Part shown: one piece after another, positions 47,809-57,848 of the stretch
Numbering within the stretch: the first letter of the stretch is position 1
How the letters are laid out: each line of letters begins with the position of its first letter
From: Haliclona indistincta
Lineage: Eukaryota; Porifera; Demospongiae; Haplosclerida; Chalinidae
Assembly (NCBI GenBank): GCA_964017065.1
Contig: OZ024784.1
Span: forward strand, 16,597,152-16,661,151
Reading direction: 5' to 3'
DNA: 64,000 nt
The notes under the pieces: model-generated
What the model was told of the DNA's origin: nothing
Databases searched by the model: none
Seen by the model: only the letters and a program-made list of their open reading frames with translations
Made by a program: the position numbers and the translations under genes

Positions 47809-47872
47809 AATAGACCAACTCAGATAGCTTCATCGTCAGGTTCGCGACGTCTACTTTATCTGTGGTTCTACG
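47809..47872. promoter_or_regulatory. very short head-to-head promoter region
   Basis: The start codons of the DUF1349 gene (-) and GCHFR (+) are only 64 bp apart, or about 140 bp if the internal Met of the former is used. The two genes must share a bidirectional promoter. Confidence 0.6.
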
Positions 47873-48880
47873 ATGCCATACGTGCTGTTGAGTACCTCAA
47901 TTCGTTTGGTGCGTTCCATCATGCATGCATGGTGAGCTTATAATGTGTTTTGTTGTAGGAAAACGGTCCCACTCTGTGTGGCGATGAGTCGAGTGATCCA
48001 GCACTTATGAAGACTCTAGATGCTGTCTTAGAGGAGGAACCTGGATATACCTTGTGAGTTCACAGCACGTACCATACCGGCAGCACGTGGCTAGAAGTCA
48101 TCATAGTGCAGGATCACATCCTTTATTTTCCTCTTTGCTAACTTCCTTTACACTCACTCACTCACTCACTCACTCACTCACTCACTCACTCACTCACTCA
48201 CTCACTCACTCACTCACTCACTCACTCACTCACTGACACTAGCCTTGAACTAGGCTCTTTTTTATTTGATTGTGGGCTAAAACAGGCCCGGCGCACCCAA
48301 TAGGGCAGACCCGGCACGTGCCGGACCAATAATTTTGGCCCACAATTATACAAAAGCACTTTCTTTACGTCGCCACGAGCTAAACTGTGGCCACAGTCGC
48401 TCTACAAGTCAGTATAAAATTGTTTCGTAGACAGAGACTCTCGTCGCACGCAACCAAAACATTGAACATAGTGCAAAGGGGCGTGGTCAAACGCAATAAA
48501 TATGAATATTAATGAGTTGCCGGTCTAATGAAAATTTGCTTCCGCCGGGCCTGTAAAAAAGAGCCTGACAGTGCCAGTAAGCGATGTCATAAGCTTAATT
48601 GTGTGTCACGTATTACAGACATGCACGATTTGGAGCATGTATAGACAGTGTGTACCAGCATGCTCTTTTTTCTGGCCGCACACAGTTAAAAAGAGCCTGG
48701 TTCAAGGCTATCACTGAAACTCGATCACTCACTCACTCTCTCTCTCTTCTTATTAGCAAGGTGTATCGCAGTCCCCATCCACCACGAGTACTCATGAACA
48801 AGTTAGAGATGTTGGGATATCGGCTGGTGGGTCAAGCTGGAATAGGGCAGACGTGTACATGGACTATGCACAAAAATTAA
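47873..48880 (+). CDS. GCHFR: GTP cyclohydrolase I feedback regulatory protein (GFRP)
   Basis: Three exons (47873-47908, 47959-48053, 48757-48880) join in phase to a protein of 84 residues, as in mammals. Exon 1 is MPYVLLSTSIRL; then come GPTLCGDESSDPALMK, PPRVLMNKLEMLGYRLVGQA and GIGQTCTWTMHKN. GFRP forms pentamers that cap GTP cyclohydrolase I and carry feedback inhibition by tetrahydrobiopterin and stimulation by phenylalanine. Its presence implies regulated tetrahydrobiopterin synthesis in this animal. Intron 2 is unusually large (703 bp) because it holds an ACTC microsatellite and a MITE-like insert. Confidence 0.95.
48150..48235. repeat. (ACTC)n microsatellite
   Basis: About twenty uninterrupted ACTC units lie in GCHFR intron 2, immediately before the inverted-repeat insert. 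A shorter ACTC/TC tract resumes after the insert (48724-48748), so the insert appears to have landed inside the simple repeat. Confidence 0.95.
48240..48710. mobile_element. MITE-like inverted-repeat insert in GCHFR intron 2
   Basis: The left end tagccttgaactaggctcttttt is mirrored by aaaaagagcctggttcaaggcta at the right end (one mismatch). An inner pair is also mirrored: aacaggcccggc (about 48281) and gccgggcctgt (about 48544). The flanks carry cact on both sides. It has no coding capacity, so it is probably a non-autonomous element. Confidence 0.7.
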
Positions 48881-49413
48881 ATAGAGATTCTCAACAGCTA
48901 GATTTGGAAGTATATTTTCATGCAAGCCCGTAAATTCATCATACAGATTCTCATTATGTGCTTCTGTCACCATCCATGTTGTTGTTCATCAGCTGTCATC
49001 TCATCTAGTCAAATAGCTTCATGTCTAAGTGCTGTCTGGCTACATAGGCTGGTTAACAAAAGACCAAGCTGCACTACATGTTCCCTACTACATACCAGGT
49101 GGCAGCTATCCTGTCTCCACTAAGACCACATATCCTGTTCTAGACTTGATAATCTAATATTGATCTATGCAGTATTGAATGATGCAAGATCATCCGAGGT
49201 CAAAAGCTACAACTTTCATATTAGAAGGTCACCCACCACCCCTAAATAGTCTACCCTTGTTATACCTGTACAAGCTACATCTTAGAAAAAAACATTTTAT
49301 GTCAGTGATTAGAACTATATATAGACAACGACATGATAAATAATACTAATTTAGTCATTATTCTTAAGAGTTCTAGTTTTTTGTTGTACTCAGTTGTCAT
49401 CAATCGACTTTGT
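48881..49413. other. intergenic, nothing recognised
   Basis: This is AT-rich sequence downstream of GCHFR. Short open frames show no domain and no splice structure. Confidence 0.5.
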
Positions 49414-50162
49414 CTAGCTGAACTGGGGTCTGAACTGACTGATCCTGGAGAACTGGTTTGGCGTGAACACACCAGACGATGATGAACATGCGAACCTCTG
49501 ACTGCTATTGGGCGACTTGTATCTGTTCGTGTAAAAAACAGCAGTTAATGTGATAGAGGGTGTATTTATTAATGAACCTGCAGTTGCCGGCTTCATCCAC
49601 TTCAATATTATATCGATTATTGAGTAAGACGAGACAATGTCGGTCGGCATCATGAGCAACTTCGGAGACAGCCCTTGAGAACACAAAATGAAAACACAGT
49701 CACACACTGCAGTACATGTGACATTCTAACCCTACACAGGGTCATGCGGTTAGAATGCCTCTGTACTCTACAGCCACACATACCGTGACTATTGTAAATA
49801 TTTTGGTATGAACAACAGTACAGTCACACATGATCACACCTAGTAGATCTGCTGGTATCACTGATGTCGTTGGTAGATCTAGTCTCGCTGCATTCATGAC
49901 TGGGCTGAGCCGTATCACGGATGTCGCCATCATCCTCCGAACAGTCACTGAAAGATTCCTCTAACTCAGAACTGCCTGCCTGAAAATTATCGGAAACGTT
50001 AACGCCGCCGGATTCACTAGTTGTGCTTGATCCGGCCTGCTGTTCTCTGATGTCGCTGGTATTAAGGTCTTGGATGCACTCGTGTCTTCTCAAGTCTATA
50101 CTTTCAGCAGTTGATTCCTCGACTGTATCGATCGCTGTGTCTAGCCGTCGACTAAGAGCCAT
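49414..50162 (-). CDS. possible small three-exon gene, Ser/Asp-rich protein
   Basis: Exons 50162-49840, 49673-49578 and 49495-49414 join with matching phases (2 and 2) to about 166 residues. The first exon starts MALSRRLDTAIDTVEESTAE and is rich in Ser, Asp and Glu (SSELEESFSDCSEDDGD), which suggests a disordered acidic region. The middle exon gives AVSEVAHDADRHCLVLLNNR and NIEVDEAGNC. The last exon ends SRISQFRPQFS. I do not recognise the family; NIEVDEAGNC slightly recalls SET-domain sequence but lacks the NHSC motif. Support is the phase agreement and the loss of coding character outside these exons. Confidence 0.42.
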
Positions 50163-50654
50163 ATTACACACTTTGAGTGTCTTATTTGATGCATGCGAGC
50201 ACGGCCAAAGTATATTACCACGAAGTAGTTACGGACTGTTATATAGAACCGAAAGTACGCAGACTAGACCACTGCTAGCTCAGATGACGTAACCATGTTA
50301 CATACTATTAATAACAATAATAGATCATTAATTTTTTGTTTAGAAAGAATTTAATACATTGCAGGGATAGGAAAATAATTCAAGTGAAAATGTTAACAAG
50401 AAATAAATACAATAGGGACTTAGGAGCTGCACTGTGTTTCTGATATGACAAGGTCCAATGAGGGAGGAGCCTTGAAAGCACGTCCATTGTGTACGTGAGC
50501 GAGTGCCTCGAATGCATTGTATGGCTGAGCGAAGGAGGGAGAACGAATCACATAATTATAATGATTTTGAATAGCTCATGAAATTACAAAAATCAGATCC
50601 AAAATTTTAATAATAAATTATAACAGTAGAAATATGTGCGATAACCCATTTTTA

Positions 50655-50700
50655 CACATGAGTAGCCGCCATCTTAATTCAAGGTCAACCCTACATATCA
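50655..50700 (-). repeat. second copy of the YY1-motif repeat tail
   Basis: Read on the minus strand, it gives atgtagggttga followed by aagatggcggctac, the same order and spacing as at 15203-15245. Two copies 35 kb apart on opposite strands indicate a dispersed element. Confidence 0.6.
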
Positions 50701-50909
50701 TTGCCGAGCGGCAAAGATAATAAGCTAAAATAGACAATACAGTAGAATTGGACACATTTGCTAATGTACAAACTAAACCTCTATGTAACAGACAAAACAA
50801 AAACCACTTGCCCAACCTAGCTGTCCCTTATAGAGAGGTTCCACTGTAATTCAGACATTCGACTCCCTTGCATAATAAATCCCATAGTTAGTGCCGTGTG
50901 AAGTTCACA

Positions 50910-51055
50910 ATTTTATCCATGTATCATATAATTTCATCCATGTATCATATAATTTTATCCATGTATCATATAATTTCATCCATGTATCATATAATTTTAT
51001 CCATGTATCATATAATTTTATCCATGTATCATATAATTTTATCCATGTATCATAA
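50910..51055. repeat. 21-bp minisatellite
   Basis: Seven nearly perfect units of ttttatccatgtatcatataa lie in tandem. As 21 is a multiple of three the frame stays open and gives a spurious MYHIILS-type peptide. Confidence 0.93.
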
Positions 51056-51689
51056 TGCTAATAGTATTCTACTGATGACTCCCCTAAAAGTTTTTAGATT
51101 TCCTGTTAGTCTTTTTGGTGTGACATAATAGTGACAGTTGCAATAATTATGATAATCTACAGTGTGTTGCCTAGAAATACATATGGCAACCATGATTGGT
51201 TACCATGTCAACAGAACCATGATCCTTTGTTTCAAGCAGAACGATATATTTCACTCAGAGATCTCTGGTTTCACTGCAGTGCTGAATCAATATTTACGCT
51301 AAACATGATCACACTATCCTCCACACCCAATCATAATTTATGTGTGTAGTGATACACAAATATGTTTGTAGTCTTGTAATACTACTCTGTAGCTAGTCAA
51401 ACAACTGGATATAGTTTGCAATGAATTGCATAATATTGATGTTGTGAAGTTACATGATATAATATTGACACTGAACACAGTGCCAGCCACTGTATCAAGC
51501 AAATCAGCCTTAACTCACTATTCACACTATGTCGTTTTGCTATGTACATTATTTTTCAAAGCACGTCCGAGTCAAATCTTTGGAAGTTATTTTCTTGTTA
51601 TTAGATAATGCACTGTGATTATATAACATTGTACAATACAGTGATTATAAGATAGGTCTATGATGATTTGATTGTTTATGACATTATAT

Positions 51690-52115
51690 TATAACAGTAG
51701 TTGTGTCTCACTGACTGCCAGGTCAGGAATGTTGTCTTTGCATGCGTGTCCCACAGTAGATTGTGATCTACGGATGCAAGTGATGGCGGCTCTTAGTAGA
51801 CTGAAGTTTACTCTGGCCCTTAGCCATCCCAGAACTATGCAGTACTGTAAGTCACGCTTGTCAGCCAGTAGAGAGGCAAGATGTTTTAGAAAGGCGGTAG
51901 TTAGTGGACTGGCTCCTCCAGACGTGTTGAAAACAAGGGGTGTGAATGTAGCCTTTTCCACTTCTAAAACTCTTCATACTTGTTGCGTTTGGCTCTTTCA
52001 TGTCGTCGGTAGCATGAGGTCGCTGAGGTTGACCTGTTTGATGGTGCATTGGGATTCACATCAAAAAAGGTGTTCTCAGCATTGTTACCCCAGAAGCCGT
52101 GAGCTCTAATTTCCA
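51690..52115 (-). mobile_element. retroelement relic, C-terminal end of a reverse-transcriptase polyprotein
   Basis: The minus strand reads GFWGNNAENTFFDVNPNAPS, then SCYRRHERAKRNKYEE. A frameshift and TAG follow near 51963, and then come KATFTPLVFNTSGG, AFLKHLASLLADKRDLQYCI and LRARVNFSLLRAAITCIRRS. This string (FDVxxxNPxAPSN, YRRHE, FTPLVFxTxGG, LLRAAIxCIRxS) is the typical tail after the reverse transcriptase in retroelement proteins of cnidarians and other invertebrates. The rest of the element is absent, so it is a dead, 5'-truncated or recombined piece. Confidence 0.75.
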
Positions 52116-52150
52116 AACGGGCATTGTCATCAGTGGCCGTTGCTCGTCAG

Positions 52151-52346
52151 TGGAATGTCTCACCAGTGAGTTTTTGTAGGACTGGCTCAGTGGCGATATC
52201 ATAGCAAACCTCGGTAATTAGGGTTGCCAGCAGGTCATGGATTTCGTTGTGATGTTGGGTTGGGAAACCACCAGCAGCTTAGAGCATGCTCAGGGTGATT
52301 TCACCACTGAGGCAGTCATACAAAAACTCACTGGTGAGACATTCCA
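52151..52346. repeat. 27-bp inverted repeat around a 140-bp spacer
   Basis: tggaatgtctcaccagtgag at 52151 is mirrored by ctcactggtgagacattcca at about 52326. It lies beside the retroelement relic and at the edge of the segmental duplication. Confidence 0.7.
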
Positions 52347-54004
52347 ACTACTACTGACTACTTTACTACTAACTTTACCAACACAATAAAAGGACTAGTG
52401 AGAACATAGTCTGTATCTATGCATTAGTTATTCATTCCAGGAAAGTGAATGAATAATGGTCAAAGTTTATTGTTGTAATACCCTAATATCCTCTGTTGAA
52501 TACTTCCTTGCACTGCTTGTGAGTGCATACAATAATGTGATGTAATCAAGGAAAGTGTCCTACAACCAGAACTACTACCATTGTGGAAAAGTGCATTGTT
52601 TGTTTGGATACAACAATGTTGTGAGGAAATGAGCAACCCCCATCTGAGGGTGTGACTATTCTGATGGACAGGGAATGTGCCAGCAATGCAGTGCAGCAGA
52701 TGTTCAACAAACAGTCAAACAAACAAAATGTGACCACTGATATGACATGATTATATTGATATTGTACCAACACATTGAGCAAGCATAACCTAGTTATCTC
52801 AATAAACCTATTCCAATTATATTTGCAATTTGTCCACACAGTAATTATACAGCCAGGTGTGTACACAATGAGAATTGACCAGGCATCATTGCGTCCTGTC
52901 ATACTGGCTAGCTTCCTCGATACCACCCACACAAAAAGAGGTGTTTACTGTTCCAGATACATAAACATGAGTAGGTGTGTGCATACATCATAATCATGTG
53001 GGCAGCAACACACACTGGATGGTATGCAAGTCAGTACACTCAAGTCAGTCAGTGAAGCCAGCAGCAGTAGAAGGATGATGATGGAAGTGAGCTACAGTTA
53101 CTGTAGCTCTCCGAGAAATATTGTCTTGTCAGCAGCCATTAAATTTAGTCAGTACCCATAGAGATGAAACAGATGAAGTGAGGCATATTTTGTCACCGTT
53201 GATCAGCTGATTAGCCTAATTGAGTTTCATATGTATTAGCCCTACCTTTCGAACTAATAATGCATGTATAATACTATCAAGTATCCTAGTAACCTCACTG
53301 TATGTGATTGAGACGCGTCATATAAGGAATGCTTAAGTTGTAAAACACTAAAAAGAGCATTTGAACTTCCAGTATTGTGTAGTAACCTGGTGTTGTGAGT
53401 GCTTGGTTAGCAAGTGTGACCGTTCATGCAAATTATCTGCATACCTGATCAAAACAATAAACCACAGAACACATGACCATTACATTAAAGAGTGAATTTT
53501 TAGAGCAATCTGTTTAATTGTACAATGGATACAACATCTGCAATTTTACTCAGCAATAGTGTGCACACAATTAGGATAAATTCCTCTTTAGTACATGTAT
53601 GTCATGTCATTACTGACCAGTTTCCTCTATCACTCACTACCCACATAGTAGAATGCTTCAGACACAAGACAACATGTGACCAATGCAACTTATCTGCGTA
53701 TGTAGTGTACAAGTGTGTCTGGAAACATTAGGTAGCAGCTTAGCAGCAAGGAGGCTTACACTAAAACCTAACATGCCTACCAGTAAACATTTACATCTAC
53801 CAGTAAAGATGTAAATGTCAAACAAACAACACTTAATGTGATCGATGTACTGTATGATGTAGTCAACATTAAAAATCTGTACCACAATCAGCATCTGCAA
53901 TTCAAAATAACCTGGTGTTGTGAGTGCTCTGGACAGTGTGCGTGTACGTGACCACAAATGATGTGACCAATACAGCTTAGCTGTGTACAGCTCATATGCG
54001 TAGG

Positions 54005-54360
54005 AGTGTCTAGGAGTTAGGTAGCACTAGTCACCTTAGGGGAGCATAATTTCTAGCATTCCATAAAAGGTCATCTGAATTGGTAAACAGGTCCACATCC
54101 TAACATAACACTGTGTAGGAAGTCTGGGGGCTAGGTAGCACTGGTCACCTCATGACATGTACAAGATAAGGGAACATATTTCTAGCATTCCAGGAAAGGT
54201 CATCTGAATTGGTAAACAGGTCCACATCCTAACATAACGCTACTATCATGTGTAGGAAGTCTGGGAGCACTGGTCACCTCACGACATGTACAAGATAAGG
54301 GAACATATTTCTAGCATTCTTTATGGCACCATGAGGAATTGGTAAACAGGTCCACACCCA
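54005..54360. repeat. three tandem copies of a ~120-bp unit
   Basis: Each unit contains cactggtcacct, tttctagcatt and ggaattggtaaacaggtccaca-like blocks. A related single block lies at about 59200-59300 in the other segmental copy. Non-coding. Confidence 0.8.
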
Positions 54361-54943
54361 CCACTAATAGTCCACAGCACCTATAATCTCAGTTTGTGGC
54401 TACAAAGTAGCTGTTGTTAAATTGCTCCATAGGCAATTTACAATCAATTGTAAACAAATCACCATGCCCGCACAGCACGCGTAGTCAATGAAGTGTGGAA
54501 TGTATGGAACAGTAAGCCTGTTGGATATTGTCTTTGATGTCGCATAATGCAATGATCAAATCCCATACCCATTGTAATGACCATACATTTATTAGCGAAG
54601 GCGACAATGGCACATTGATTGAGCTTATTTAAAGTAAGCAGAAATTTTAATTGCTTGTGTATTTAAAGAGTTATAATCACAAAAGAATGTATTTTAACAG
54701 TATTATCAACTGAATTATAAGTAAGAACATACTTACAAAGTACAAATGATTAAAGTGACGAATGTTTTGTAAATACAAAGCATTATTTAAGTGATAGACA
54801 TTAAATCTTATTTACACAGTATACAAATAATGTACACAACAGGCACATAGCCATAGGCTAGTTAATGATGATAGCGTCAGTGTTCAGATAACCAACCAAT
54901 AGGCTGTAACAATAATAATATTAATTTTTGCAGATAACGCAAA

Positions 54944-55516
54944 TCACTCTTGATACAGAGGAGGGTTCTCTGCCTCTGGAGGCAACTGATTTTCTGGTAC
55001 CCAGTAGTGCAGAGGTGTGATTTTATTGATCACAGTCATTTCCTTGATAGTGTAAACAAAAACAGTGCCGGTGGAAAAAATGGTAGACCTGCTCTCATCA
55101 GTGTATCTGTATGCACAGACGGAATGGAATGAACAAAATGGAAGGCTAGTGCTTTGTATATGCACTCTGACTCGCACATAACTAAACACATGCATGCACA
55201 TTGGAATAACTCATACTGATACAGAGACACACCCCGGACACACCTGCAGATTCCAGGATTAAAAACATAGTTCTTTTCACCCGCGGGCACAGGAACGACT
55301 TTTTCAACCTGTTATAAAGAAACCTAAATTTTGCGATTCCCAAGTAAATAGGTAGTTGCGTACCTGCGGCTGGTCTCTATCTCCACGGGAATGGTCAACT
55401 GACAAATGCACATCAGGGGAGTTGCTACTCGCTTTCATGTCATGGCCACCTGGTTCGCGATCGGGCGGCAGCAGAACATCAGTAGGAGCAACTCTAAACT
55501 CTGGAGGATCACCCAT
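54944..55516 (-). CDS. small three-exon protein A, duplicate pair, PPLY-ending, unknown function
   Basis: Exons 55516-55364, 55308-55244 and 55106-54944 join with phases 0 and 2 to about 126 residues starting MGDPPEFRVAPTDVLLPPDR. The C-terminal half is conserved with the paralogue at 59914-60467: an aromatic stretch, KEMTVINKITPLHYWVPENQ, and the end LPPEAENPPLYQE. The middle exon differs strongly between the copies. PPLY fits the PPxY consensus for WW domains (inference). No signal peptide or membrane segment. Both copies keep open frames and splice sites, which suggests that both are in use. No family recognised. Confidence 0.62.
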
Positions 55517-55708
55517 TCAGTCAAAGCAGCAGATCATAATACTGTCACAAAAATAAGGAAGATGCTTTTATATGTACTCGCGTCCATATAATGATGCAAT
55601 AATAATTATTTACATTATTATTCATGAACTTCATGACCGACTAGGAAGTTTTATTTACAAGTGCAAATAAAATGTAATTACTCCTATGACTACACTGTAA
55701 GTATTCAG

Positions 55709-55827
55709 TTAGTCCTCCTTCTTCTCTGCAGCTGATTTAATGGGTGCAGTATCTGCATCATCCTGGGGCTGGGTCAAGGCAGCCTGACCATTCTGCTGTT
55801 GTTGACTATTCTGTATCTCATCCTCAC
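55709..55827 (-). CDS. duplicated CLPTM1 terminal exon (possible alternative last exon)
   Basis: The acceptor and the frame GEDEIQNSQQQQNGQAALTQ ... PIKSAAEKKED plus stop are intact and match the true last exon at 60697-60803 (GEDELQQQQQNGQ ... VPIKSAEEKKKD). No copy of the preceding CLPTM1 exons lies between 55827 and 60697. It is either an orphan exon left by the duplication or an alternative last exon reached by splicing from 61508. Confidence 0.6.
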
Positions 55828-56242
55828 CTACAATACATGCATAAATAACAGGAGTTGATATAGTACGTATAAGTTACTTTCTTGTTATTTCAATGCACTG
55901 TGATAGTATTATTATTTTGACTGTCATATTTTCAAGCCAAAGAATCACAGTATAAGGAAGCATGGTATTGAAGCACTGCATTAGTACTGTCTAGACACAC
56001 AGTCACTCATACACATCCAACAGTGCCTGTTATCAGTGTGGAGGAGTAATGGTGAATATGTCTGTGGTGTGTACTATGAAGATGGAATCTTGTCAGTCAA
56101 CAGACAGTTGGTTGGAAATGGTTGCAAATGCAAGAATCCATTCATCATTGTGCAATCATGGAGCATGGCAGTACGCCACCGTACTTTACTACTGATACTA
56201 CTGAATACTACTACTACTGACTACTAAAGAAAAAGCAAAAAA

Positions 56243-56334
56243 CTACTGACTGACTGACTGACTGACTGACTGACTGACTGACTGACTGACTGACTGACTG
56301 ACTGACTGACTGACTGACTGACTGACTGACTGAC
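56243..56334. repeat. (GACT)n microsatellite
   Basis: About 22 tandem GACT units, flanked by ctactactg words, lie at the left edge of segmental copy 2. Confidence 0.95.
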
Positions 56335-57059
56335 TACTACTACTGACTGACTGACTACTAACTTTACCAACACAATGCAAGGCGCATGGCATGGTCTGTA
56401 TCTATGCATTAGTTATTATTCCAGGAAAGTGAATGAATAATGGTCAAAGTTTTTTGTTGTTTATGTACAATACCCTAATATCCTCTGTTGTAATACTTCC
56501 TTGCACTGCTTGTGAGTGCATACAATAATGTGATGTAATTAAGAAGTGTCCTACAACCAGAACTACTACCATTGTGGAAAAGTGCATTGTTTGGATACAA
56601 CAATGTTGTGAGGAATTGAGCAACATCTGAGGGTGTGACTATTCTCACATGATATGAAAACCACACTTAGAACACATGATGTGTATAATTCATAAACCAA
56701 TTACGCTAAAGTGAAACTCAACTTATTAATGACTATAACCAGCAATGCAACAGAGGTTCAACAAACAGTCAAACAAACAATATGTGACCAATGATATGAC
56801 GTGATTATATTGATTATATTGATATTGTACCAACACCTAGAGCAAACTTAACCTAGTTATCTCAATAAACATATTCCAATTATATTTGCAATCTGTCCAC
56901 ACAGTAAAGAGTAATTCAATTATACAACCAGGTGTGTACACAGTGAGAATTGACCAGGCATCATCATGTCCTGTCATACTGGCTAGTTTCCTCTCACATA
57001 GCACCCACACACAAGAGAGGTGTTTACTGTTCCACATGCACAACACACGAGTAGCTGTG

Positions 57060-57450
57060 TGTATCAGGTCAGTAACGATTACTTTTAATCAGTAATCAAT
57101 ACAATACCAACTACTTCAGTGGTTTTGTAATGTACATTACTAATTAACTACTTTATTGTAATGATTACTTTAGCAATTACTTTTCAATTGCGTTTCAATT
57201 GCACGAACACACAGCCAGAAATAAGGGCACGGTCTTTAAAGTGCAAAAAAAATATTTTACAGCCCAGGACATCTCTTTTCATCATAGGTTGCCTTCTTTC
57301 CTCAAGTGACAAACTGTCAAATTTCACTTACATTCAAGTTGTAATTGTAGTTGCCCAATTACATGAATTACCAGTACCATAGAGGTCCAAATTCACCATC
57401 ACGATTACACAAAATTTGTAATTACCAACTACCATTACAACATCACTGGT
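57060..57450. repeat. region rich in gtaat/attact words, likely transposon end
   Basis: Frequent attact/agtaat words on both strands (for example 57073-57100, 57124-57185, 57415-57440) resemble the sub-terminal repeats of DNA transposons. No coding sequence. Confidence 0.3.
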
Positions 57451-57506
57451 GTGCACACACATTACAGCCATGTGTGTGGGAGTGAGTTAGGTATAGCAAC
57501 ACAACA

Positions 57507-57848
57507 CACACACCACCATGACTTGTGTACAAGAGAAAATGGTCGCAGCATTCCAGGAAGGGTCACCACTGGAGTTGGTTGTCAGTAAACAAGTCTAGAT
57601 TGCCACACCTACACACAGACCACTAGAAATACAAGGCATTCCCATAAACAGGACTTTCAGAATTTATTATAAACTAGAAATTCAATATAATATGAAAGTC
57701 CTGTTTATGGGAATGCCTTGTATTTCTAGTGGTCTGTGTGTAGGTGTGGCAATCTAGACTTGTTTACTGACAACCAATTCTGGTGGTGACCCTTCCTGGA
57801 ATGCTGTGACCATTTCTCTCATACACAAGTCATGGTGGTGTGTGTGTT
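57507..57848. repeat. near-perfect long hairpin (arms about 150 bp)
   Basis: The left arm runs from the caccaccatgacttgtgt region to cccataaacaggactttca. After a spacer of about 30 bp the right arm returns exactly as tgaaagtcctgtttatggg and so on to acacaagtcatggtggtg. Only a few mismatches are seen. The DNA could fold as a cruciform, or its transcript as a long double-stranded RNA. No open frame of note. Confidence 0.9.

Larger units (their letters stand above)
50163..51688. other. repeat-bearing intergenic region
   Basis: No gene was seen. The region includes the reverse copy of the 15203-15245 repeat tail (about 50655-50700), a 21-bp minisatellite and AT-rich unique sequence. Confidence 0.5.
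52345..55835. repeat. segmental duplication, copy 1
   Basis: Matching blocks in the same order with copy 2 include: ctaactttaccaacacaat (52367/56349), the stretch around tgtcctacaaccagaactac (52557/56548), caggtgtgtacacartgaga (52854/56930), cacatagccataggctagtt (54846/59831), a small three-exon gene, and a CLPTM1 terminal exon. Divergence is moderate, with indels. Confidence 0.85.

Noticed and set aside
48054..48236. Open frame with HSLT repeats
   Set aside because: It is the translation of the ACTC microsatellite in GCHFR intron 2.
49578..49673. Idea of a SET-domain fragment (NIEVDEAGNC)
   Set aside because: The NHSC motif and the rest of the domain are missing; the likeness is too short.
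50898..51128. Open frame with repeated MYHIILS
   Set aside because: It is the translation of a 21-bp AT-rich minisatellite.
51672..52109. 145-codon plus-strand frame
   Set aside because: It is the shadow of the retroelement tail, which is clearly coded on the minus strand.
56224..56409. Open frame with SQSV repeats
   Set aside because: It is the translation of the GACT microsatellite.
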